From: Paenibacillus lactis
GTDB taxonomy: Bacteria > Bacillota > Bacilli > Paenibacillales > Paenibacillaceae
Direction: 5' to 3'
NCBI RefSeq assembly: GCF_017873605.1
Contig: NZ_JAGGKI010000001.1
Span: forward strand, 496,001-560,000
DNA length: 64,000 nucleotides
The stretch's first letter is position 1. Each line of letters begins with the position of its first letter. Below the pieces are notes generated by a model. It saw only the letters and a list, made by a program, of their open reading frames with translations. It was not told the origin of the DNA and searched no databases. The position numbers were made by a program, and so were the translations under genes. This document shows positions 26,175-32,813 of the stretch, piece by piece.

Positions 26175-27104
26175 TTAGAAGATCGCATGATCTTTTTCAA
26201 TGCGTCGAACGATATAGTTGGCAACCAGAATCAGAATCAGTCCGACAAACGATTGGTACAAGCCCGCTGCCGTACTCATGCCAATGTCTCCCATGTTCAT
26301 CAGCCCGCGGTAGACGAAGGTATCGATGACGTTCGTAACCGGGTACAGCGCGCCCGAATCCTTCGGAAGCTGGTAGAACAATCCGAAATCGGAACGGAAG
26401 ATGCCGCCGATCGCCAGTATGGTCAGGATGATCATGAGCGGCTTCAGCAGCGGAATCGTGATGTACCGCACCTGCTTCCACTTGCTGGCTCCGTCAATGA
26501 CGGCCGCTTCATAATACGATTTGTCGATCCCTGTGATAGCCGCAAGGTAAATAACGCTGTTGTAACCCACGCCTTTCCAGATACCGACAAAAACGAGAAT
26601 GAAGGGCCAATACTTCGCTTCCGAATACCAGCTGATCGGCTCTCCCCCGAAATAAGTGATGATTTGATTGAGCGTCCCTTTGTCTACGCTAAGAAAAGTG
26701 AACGCAAAATAACTAATGATAACCCACGACAAAAAATGCGGCAGAAACATGCCGGTCTGATATACCTTGGCCGTACGCTTGTTGACAAGCTCGCTTAGCA
26801 TGATCGCAAAGCCCACTGCAATGACCAGGCCCAGGATAATAAAAGCCAGGTTGTACAGAATCGTATTTCTCGTAATGATATAAGCATCATTGGTTGTAAA
26901 CAGATATTCGAAGTTTTTGAACCCTACCCATTCGCTGTTGAGCACGCTGGCAAAAAAACCGTCCGGGCTAATACGGAAATCCTTAAACGCGAGAACGGTA
27001 CCGAACATAGGCAAGTAAGCAAAGATAAGAAACCATATGGTTCCGGGCAGGATCATCAGCAGCATAAACCGGTTGCGTATGACCTTTTTGATGAACCCCG
27101 ACAT
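26175..27104 (-). CDS. Sugar ABC transporter permease (LplB type)
   Basis: First gene of the transporter operon. The 309-residue permease has the N-terminal FLIFAYLPMFGTVLAFKDF of the LplB group, six membrane helices and the ATPase-docking EAA loop EAAVIDGASKWKQVRYITIP. It ends RRIEKDHAIF, a typical C-terminus. I take the start as the ATG at 27104 because AGAGGAGG is seven bases upstream; the ATG six bases earlier is too close to that site. The intergenic region before it carries a weak cre-like sequence at 27219-27233. Confidence 0.92.
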   Translation of the reverse strand: MSGFIKKVIRNRFMLLMILPGTIWFLIFAYLPMFGTVLAFKDFRISPDGFFASVLNSEWVGFKNFEYLFTTNDAYIITRNTILYNLAFIILGLVIAVGFAIMLSELVNKRTAKVYQTGMFLPHFLSWVIISYFAFTFLSVDKGTLNQIITYFGGEPISWYSEAKYWPFILVFVGIWKGVGYNSVIYLAAITGIDKSYYEAAVIDGASKWKQVRYITIPLLKPLMIILTILAIGGIFRSDFGLFYQLPKDSGALYPVTNVIDTFVYRGLMNMGDIGMSTAAGLYQSFVGLILILVANYIVRRIEKDHAIF

Positions 27105-27218
27105 GAGCACTCCTCCTCTTCCCTGTTAAATACAAGTGATGCGACTGCAGTAGAAGATCCCCATGATCTTTGTCGATGCGTTATTCTATCACTTGCCCTT
27201 AACTACTATCATTGTGCC

Positions 27219-27233
27219 AAGTAAGCGCTATCG
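27219..27233. promoter_or_regulatory. Weak cre-like site upstream of the ABC operon
   Basis: AAGTAAGCGCTATCG fits the catabolite-responsive-element consensus (WTGWAANCGNWNNCW) with two mismatches, inside a larger near-palindrome AGCGCTATCGCGCT. It lies about 115 bases before the permease start. It may mediate CcpA repression; on sequence alone the call is tentative. Confidence 0.3.
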
Positions 27234-27312
27234 CGCTCAAGTTGAAAAATACTAGAACGGGATGGACAAATTAAAGAATCCCCTATAAGTGCGTGTTCAA
27301 AAAGTCGGGTTT

Positions 27313-27354
27313 TAACAAAAAACAGGCCGAAGGGTTATCCGCCCTGGGCCTGTC
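27313..27354 (-). terminator. Terminator of the yesMN-like operon
   Basis: Imperfect stem ACAGGC...GCCTGT with inner CCAGGG/CCCTTCG pairing, followed on the minus strand by six T residues, about 22 bases past the regulator stop. It separates the two-component genes from the ABC transporter, so the two units have separate promoters. Confidence 0.8.
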
Positions 27355-27375
27355 GCAAATGGTTTCCCGGTCGAT

Positions 27376-28926
27376 TTAGTTCCGGTACATGGATCTCATC
27401 TCGGTTGGAGATACGCCGGTATATTTTTTGAACTGCCTATAAAAGTAGGAGCTGTCCGTATAACCCACGCTGAATGCAATATCCGCCGTCTTTTGATCCG
27501 TATGCAAGAGGAGCTGCGTGGCTTTCTCGATGCGGTATTGGTTCAAATAATCCGAGAAGCTGGCGCCGACCTCCTGCTGAAACAGCTGACCTAAATAATT
27601 CGGATGCATCTGCAGCCGCTGGCTCAGCGTCTTCAGGGAAAGCTCCTCCGGATAGTGATGCTGCACCTGCTCCACAAGAAACGAGACATGCGGGCTATAG
27701 CCCTGCTCCGCTTCTTCCAGGCGCGCAAGACTGCGCTCGACGATGCGCCATACATGATTTCGGAGCCCCTGGAGCGTATTAATCCGGTGCATTGGCGTAA
27801 ATACCTCGCTGTAATCGGGGTTTTTCTCCATATCCTTCGCCGCGACCATCAGCTGGACTGCCGCATTCAAGCAGGTCTCCCGAGGAACCATCGGTTCCCT
27901 GCTGTCACCGCTCAGAACGGACTCGATATAAGCCTGCAGGGAGGGAATGTCTCCCTCGATCAGCAGCTTCGCGAACGTATCGGGACGAGCGAACGGCGAA
28001 GAAGCCTGAACGGCCTCCGGTTCCGCAGACGAACTATATAGGATCATGTCATCTCCGGCAATCAGGCAGGCGTTGAAGAGGTCCTTCGCCTTCCTGTAGC
28101 TCTCCTGAATATCTTTGAAATCATTGAAGCCTGCATTGCCCTCCGAGCACCAAATGCGCAAGCCAGTCAGCTCCCGCAGCCGGGCCATGGCATTTCTCAT
28201 ACCCTCCCGCTCCGCGTCCCTCCGTTCATTCCTCGCGGCCGACATCATAACGATGTCGTCATCCGCATCAGGGAAACAGATCACCTCATGATCTCCCCCC
28301 AGCACTTCCGAAAAAGCCCGGCTGCATTCATCGGCTAGGCTGGTTAAGCGATAGAGCTGGGATACCGGGCGTTCGTCGGATATGAGCCGCAGAACATAAA
28401 CCTGGTAAGACGCATAATTGAGCGGAATTCCGAGAAGCTCAGCTCTCTGTTTTAATTCCGAGCTCTTGATTTCGCCGTTAACCCACCGCTGCAAAATATT
28501 GCTGCGCAGGATCCTCCAATCCTCCTCGGAACGGAACCGGCTCAATTCCTCGCGCTCCCAATCGCCGCGGATATGCTTAATCGTCGCTTCCAGCTCCTCG
28601 ATGCTGATCGGCTTCAGAATATAATTCTGGATGCCGAGCGTGATCCCCACCTTCACATATTCAAATTCTTCGTAACCGCTCAGCACAATGAATTTGGTGC
28701 GCGGATGCATTTCTTTTACCTTCTTGATCAGTTCCAGCCCGTTCATTCTGGGCATCATAATGTCCGTGATCAGCAGATCCACAGGATCTTCCCTTAACCG
28801 CTCAAGCGCTTGCACCCCATCGTTGGCCGAACCTGACACATGCAGATCGTAATTCTGCCAATCTACGATGGTGGCCAATCCCTGGGCAATCAAAGGCTCG
28901 TCATCAACAAAAAATACCTTCCTCAT
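27376..28926 (-). CDS. YesN-like AraC-family response regulator
   Basis: A 516-residue regulator. The N-terminal receiver domain has DDE (10-12) and phospho-acceptor Asp in DLLITDIMMPRMNG, with Lys in YILKPISIEEL. A long middle region of unassigned fold follows. The C-terminal 100 residues form an AraC helix-turn-helix pair (LSLKTLSQRLQMHPNYLGQL, IAFSVGYTDSSYFYRQFKKY). It overlaps the kinase stop by ATGA with a strong AAGGGGGAG ribosome binding site. In Paenibacillus such pairs usually control the adjacent sugar transporter, here the GH85-linked importer; the regulated promoter is probably the one upstream of 27104. Confidence 0.9.
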   Translation of the reverse strand: MRKVFFVDDEPLIAQGLATIVDWQNYDLHVSGSANDGVQALERLREDPVDLLITDIMMPRMNGLELIKKVKEMHPRTKFIVLSGYEEFEYVKVGITLGIQNYILKPISIEELEATIKHIRGDWEREELSRFRSEEDWRILRSNILQRWVNGEIKSSELKQRAELLGIPLNYASYQVYVLRLISDERPVSQLYRLTSLADECSRAFSEVLGGDHEVICFPDADDDIVMMSAARNERRDAEREGMRNAMARLRELTGLRIWCSEGNAGFNDFKDIQESYRKAKDLFNACLIAGDDMILYSSSAEPEAVQASSPFARPDTFAKLLIEGDIPSLQAYIESVLSGDSREPMVPRETCLNAAVQLMVAAKDMEKNPDYSEVFTPMHRINTLQGLRNHVWRIVERSLARLEEAEQGYSPHVSFLVEQVQHHYPEELSLKTLSQRLQMHPNYLGQLFQQEVGASFSDYLNQYRIEKATQLLLHTDQKTADIAFSVGYTDSSYFYRQFKKYTGVSPTEMRSMYRN

Positions 28927-30764
28927 GTCGTCTCCCCCTTGCGCAGCATCGGTATTTCCATGCGGACCTCGGTTCCCTGTCCTTCCGTGCTGTTGATGGT
29001 CACTCCGTAATCACTTCCGTAGTTCAGCACGATTCGTTCATGCACGTTCATCAGCCCGATCGAACGGTATCCCTTGTCTGGAGGCTGGAGAACCTTGTCC
29101 AGCGTGCTGCGAATTTGGGTCAGCTTTTCCGCCGGTATGCCCGTTCCGTTGTCCGATACGATGATCACGACCCGGTCCCCTGCCCGGCGGGCATGGACTG
29201 AAATTTTATTGTCGTCGTCAAGCGGACGAAATCCGTGAACGATATAGTTCTCCACGATTGGCTGGACCAGCAGCTTGATGATGCTGGCATTTTGGATCTC
29301 CGGATCGACCTCGATTTCCGTCTCCAGCCGCCCTTCATAGCGAATGCGGAACAAGTCGAGGTAAACGGAACACATGTCCATTTCCTCTTCAACGGTGACC
29401 ACGGTGCTTTTTTTCACCATGTTCTTGAACATCACCGACAAGCTGTATATCATCTGACCCACTTCCTTCGCGCCCACAAAGTACGCCTTCATGCGAATGG
29501 ATTCGAGCGTATTGTATAGAAAATGGGGGTTAATCTGGGATTGCAGGGCAACGAGTTCCGCGTTTTTTTGCTTGATTTCCGAGGTATACATTTTATCGAT
29601 ATATTGCTCCAAACGGTCGCCCATATCGTTAAACCGGCGGGAAATCTGCTGCAGCTCATCTTCGCCGGACATCTGAATGCGCGTCGACAGATCGCCTTCG
29701 CCGATCCGGTTCATCGAACGGATAATCCGCTGCACTTTCTTGGAGAACCTGCGAATGATCGTAAAGGTAATTGCAAAACTGGCCGCCATAAACAGAAGGG
29801 TGACCAGAATCAGTCCCGTTCTTAAACTCTCCGTGCTCTCTTTGATCAGGGATTGCGACACAATCCCCACCACCGACAAGCCCGCATTGCTGACATTCAA
29901 TATGTTCACTTTGGAGGGTTCATCCAGCTCTACCCAGTCCCCGGCTTTTTCCTGCTCCAAGCGGTAGGGATAGGTTTGCCCGTAATACTCATCCTCCGAA
30001 TCGTAAATGACCGTTCCCTGTGCGTTCAACACCATAATCCGGCCTTTTACCGAAGCTCGGCTCTCCAGCCAGGATGAAATTTGCCGGGCGTCGAACTCCA
30101 CATTCATCATCCCCACCCGATTCAGGGTCCAGGGATCCTTCAGCTCTCTCGAATAGGAATACGATCCGGGACTGGAGCCTCCGGATGAAGGCGAGGATTC
30201 ATTCTGAGGCATGGTATCCCAGCTGTGCTGCTCCCGGCGGGCAAACCAGGTCTCCCACTTGTTCTTGGAACCGGCATCATTATTCAACTGCTGGTTGGTC
30301 CGGCTGATATGCATGTAAAAATTGTTCGGATAGCTGTAGATCGAGACGCATCTGGCGCTTGATTCCTGCTCCAGATAATTTCTTATCAAGGTATTGAAAG
30401 ACCGTAATCGCTGCTCTCCGGCTCTGGTGTACAAATCCAGCCGGTATTTCAGGTAACTCTCATATTCGTGGTTCAGAAAATAGATCAGCTCATCGCTCAG
30501 CGTGGCATCTCCGTAAATCTGCTGAAATATATTCTGTATGCCCTCATACTGCCGGCTCAAATAAATGTTCAGCACATGCGCGGATTTGAGATTCGCATCG
30601 GTCTGCTCACGGAGTATGCGCTGTGTCTGGTATTGATAAACCAGCGTTGCCGCAATCGCAAACAGCACGATCATGACGGTCGAATACAGCACAACGATTT
30701 TGTTGAACATCTTTCGCTTCAAATGATTTAAATAGAATTGGCGCAGTCTGAAAATATGAAACAC
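28923..30764 (-). CDS. YesM-like membrane sensor histidine kinase
   Basis: The protein has an N-terminal membrane helix (KIVVLYSTVMIVLFAIAATLV), a long extracellular sensing region, a second helix near residue 310 (TGLILVTLLFMAASFAITFT), a HAMP linker (RSMNRIGEGDLSTRIQ), a His_kinase dimerisation segment (LQSQINPHFLYNTLESIRMK) and a HATPase domain (VSDNGTGIP). This is the YesM/LytS kinase plan, partner of the downstream regulator. The start is not certain: the frame is open to a TTG at 30824, but no good ribosome binding site is there. I favour the GTG at 30764, which gives the short cytoplasmic lead usual in this family. The ligand is probably an extracellular oligosaccharide or its binding protein. 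Confidence 0.85.
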   Translation of the reverse strand: MFHIFRLRQFYLNHLKRKMFNKIVVLYSTVMIVLFAIAATLVYQYQTQRILREQTDANLKSAHVLNIYLSRQYEGIQNIFQQIYGDATLSDELIYFLNHEYESYLKYRLDLYTRAGEQRLRSFNTLIRNYLEQESSARCVSIYSYPNNFYMHISRTNQQLNNDAGSKNKWETWFARREQHSWDTMPQNESSPSSGGSSPGSYSYSRELKDPWTLNRVGMMNVEFDARQISSWLESRASVKGRIMVLNAQGTVIYDSEDEYYGQTYPYRLEQEKAGDWVELDEPSKVNILNVSNAGLSVVGIVSQSLIKESTESLRTGLILVTLLFMAASFAITFTIIRRFSKKVQRIIRSMNRIGEGDLSTRIQMSGEDELQQISRRFNDMGDRLEQYIDKMYTSEIKQKNAELVALQSQINPHFLYNTLESIRMKAYFVGAKEVGQMIYSLSVMFKNMVKKSTVVTVEEEMDMCSVYLDLFRIRYEGRLETEIEVDPEIQNASIIKLLVQPIVENYIVHGFRPLDDDNKISVHARRAGDRVVIIVSDNGTGIPAEKLTQIRSTLDKVLQPPDKGYRSIGLMNVHERIVLNYGSDYGVTINSTEGQGTEVRMEIPMLRKGETT

Positions 30765-31049
30765 ACCCTGTTCTATAATGGTCACTTCGGCACTCAGTGT
30801 ACACCCTTTCCGAAAACCCGGCAATTGAAAATTACATACTATGCTCTCGCCTAGCCTAAACCCCGATCATGCAGCCGGACGTGCGTGAACATTCTCCTAG
30901 CGCGGCAGGGCGGATTGTGCAGGAAATAGGGAAGGCCAATACATCAAAAGATGTTTCATCAAGTACAATAAAAGGTGCGACTAAAGCAAATGATTGAATT
31001 GCCTACAGAGGGGATTCAGCTTTACTTTTCAACTTTAAGGGGGGAGATA

Positions 31050-31385
31050 ATGCTTCAAATTAGTTTATTCATTGAAAGCGATTCGGAACAAGAGGCATCT
31101 GCAATAATTAACGAGGTATTACCGGAATTAGCAGAGTTAGTTTCAACATACCAGGTTTCATCTTGTGAACAATACTGGAAGATTGAAACATGGTATAAGG
31201 CGGTGATCGATGTCACTACAGTTAATCCTATAACTCTGATAGTGCAAATTATATGCTCAAGAGATTATGTAACGTTTGGATATGGGACAACAATAAATCA
31301 TCAGCTCACACAAATGATAGGAACGACGATGTTATCTATGTACATCCCAAAATCAGATTTATTAATTGTTGGTTTGAGGATTTAG
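31050..31385 (+). CDS. Small AT-rich orphan protein
   Basis: I do not recognise this 111-residue protein. AAGGGGGGAG sits three bases before the ATG at 31050, fixing the start; an in-frame ATG at 30975 has no such site. The sequence is soluble with alternating strands (MLQISLFIESDSEQEASAII, NPITLIVQIICSRDYVTFGY). Base composition is clearly more AT-rich than the flanking yesM-like and uracil-glycosylase-like genes, which suggests it was acquired. Its size, acidity and pairing with a second small gene resemble orphan immunity genes of toxin loci, but no toxin is visible. Confidence 0.6.
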   Translation: MLQISLFIESDSEQEASAIINEVLPELAELVSTYQVSSCEQYWKIETWYKAVIDVTTVNPITLIVQIICSRDYVTFGYGTTINHQLTQMIGTTMLSMYIPKSDLLIVGLRI

Positions 31386-31479
31386 AGTAACAACATAGTA
31401 ACCGACTAAACACAGGACATTTATTTGTACAGAGCAAAAGGGAATTTTACGATAAGTAAAAGGGGTGTTACTTTAACAC

Positions 31480-31869
31480 ATGATTATTAACAGTGTTGGC
31501 GTTGACTCCTATCAACTTGGGTGCGGACTTGAAGAAATAAAAGAAAAAATAAAAGACCTTGATTTTACTGAGGAAGAGTTAGACAATCACTTTACCATAT
31601 CAACAGACTCTATTAAGTTTTGGATTGATAAAGATCAAAGTAACGTAACCCAAATATCGGTGTTTGGTGAGTATACGGGAAAATTCCTTAAAAAAATTGG
31701 TATAGGAAGTACACTCTCTGACCTAAATGATTTAGGTATTAAGTGGGTTAAAGAAGACTATGTGTACAAACTACCTGAATATCCTGGAGTATGTTTTGAA
31801 TTAGAGGATATTGATGATTGGAACGAAATAGAGGCACCCATACAGTTCATTTCAATCTATTGCGAATAG
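31480..31869 (+). CDS. Small acidic AT-rich orphan protein
   Basis: A 129-residue acidic protein (MIINSVGVDSYQLGCGLEEI start) with no recognised domain, no signal peptide and no membrane helix. AAAAGGGGTGTTAC precedes the ATG. It follows the 111-residue orphan by about 95 bases on the same strand, shares its AT-rich composition, and is closed by a strong terminator at 31880-31913. The pattern of two small, unrelated, acidic proteins in an AT-rich patch is typical of leftover immunity genes, but this is inference from context and composition only. Confidence 0.65.
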   Translation: MIINSVGVDSYQLGCGLEEIKEKIKDLDFTEEELDNHFTISTDSIKFWIDKDQSNVTQISVFGEYTGKFLKKIGIGSTLSDLNDLGIKWVKEDYVYKLPEYPGVCFELEDIDDWNEIEAPIQFISIYCE

Positions 31870-31879
31870 TTACTTCTTA

Positions 31880-31913
31880 CCTTGAGGAAGAGATTCCTCA
31901 AGGTTTTTCTTTT
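31880..31913 (+). terminator. Strong Rho-independent terminator
   Basis: Perfect ten-bp stem CCTTGAGGAA-GAGA-TTCCTCAAGG followed by TTTTTCTTTT. It closes the small two-gene AT-rich unit, 11 bases past the second stop codon. Confidence 0.93.
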
Positions 31914-31984
31914 CCGTTGTCAGTGAGAATACTGATCAAAAGGGATGAAACCGAAGCGATTTTCCCTTCCCCTTTTAATATAAG

Positions 31985-32584
31985 CTAAAATGATCTACCT
32001 CCCCCCTCCTCCCACTTCTCCCTCAAACCTTTCAAGTCCTCGATAAAAAACCTTAGCAAATTGGGTCTTCTTCTTACTGCCAGCGGGTGATAGGTGAAGC
32101 CGATCGGGATCCCCTGGAACTCATGCCAGCTCCCCCGCAGCTCCTTGACGGTGGCATGCTCCTTCTCCGGGAATAATCCTTCAACCACGACATTGCCAAA
32201 ACCAAATAGGACAAGCGGCTGCTTCTGAAGGAGCTGCGCCTGCAGATGCGGCAGGCATGCTGCACGGGTGGCAGGCTTATCGTAAGCGCGGATTGGCCGG
32301 CGTTTCAGCAAATAAGTGACGTATACCGAGTGGATATCGATCCCCGCTTCCCTCATGCCGAGTTGGAGGGTTTCCCGGGTCCCGCACAAGAACGGATTGC
32401 CTTCCCGGTCCTCCCGGGCTCCCGGGTTATCCAGGATCAACATCAACGAGCTCTGCGGATTCCCTTCACCCCAGATGATGCGATTCCGCTGTTTGCACAA
32501 TTCGCAGCGTTCACAATGCTGCATATCCTCGGGGGCTTGCTCTTCTGGCAAGATGACACAGGAATGATCCATTTCCTTAGACAT
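31985..32584 (-). CDS. Uracil-DNA glycosylase superfamily protein, divergent active site
   Basis: The 199-residue protein has the layout of family-4-type uracil-DNA glycosylases: an N-terminal cysteine cluster (CERCELC, residues 24-30), then motif 1 LDNPGAREDREGNPF, more cysteines (C67, C109) that could bind an iron-sulphur cluster, and a C-terminal motif FTYHPLAVRRRP. These enzymes remove uracil from DNA. In canonical family 4 proteins motif 1 reads GEAPG and motif 2 HPS; here they are DNPG and HPL, so the base specificity or activity may differ. AAGGAAGGAG precedes the ATG. It stands alone between AT-rich orphan genes and the glucanase. Confidence 0.78.
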   Translation of the reverse strand: MSKEMDHSCVILPEEQAPEDMQHCERCELCKQRNRIIWGEGNPQSSLMLILDNPGAREDREGNPFLCGTRETLQLGMREAGIDIHSVYVTYLLKRRPIRAYDKPATRAACLPHLQAQLLQKQPLVLFGFGNVVVEGLFPEKEHATVKELRGSWHEFQGIPIGFTYHPLAVRRRPNLLRFFIEDLKGLREKWEEGGGRSF

Positions 32585-32748
32585 GCAACTCCTTCCTTTC
32601 CGTTAACAAGCACTGGTTCCATTATGCCCACCTAAAGTTAAAACTTGACCTCACCTATGGTTCGGACACCCGAAATAATGAGACCCTACCAAAAAAATCG
32701 TGCCTGTTCATCGGTTCATGATCTTCGATAGAATAAAGATGCTTACCG

Positions 32749-32763
32749 GTGTAAGCGTTTTCC
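32749..32763 (+). promoter_or_regulatory. cre-like site upstream of the GH16 gene
   Basis: GTGTAAGCGTTTTCC keeps the core TGTAAGCGTTTTC of the CcpA-binding consensus with mismatches only at the outer bases. It lies 51 bases before the GH16 start codon, where it would overlap or follow the promoter, a common position for carbon catabolite repression of secreted hydrolases. Confidence 0.55.
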
Positions 32764-32813
32764 GATAAACCCATGCACTGGAAGCAACCATCTATTATTA
32801 AGGGAGGGTATTT

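Noticed and set aside
30975..31049. In-frame upstream ATG extension of the first AT-rich orphan gene
   Set aside because: No ribosome binding site precedes 30975, whereas AAGGGGGGAG lies just before 31050.
31054..31869. Possible toxin-immunity pair
   Set aside because: No toxin or secretion-associated gene is adjacent, so an immunity call cannot be supported and is kept only as inference.
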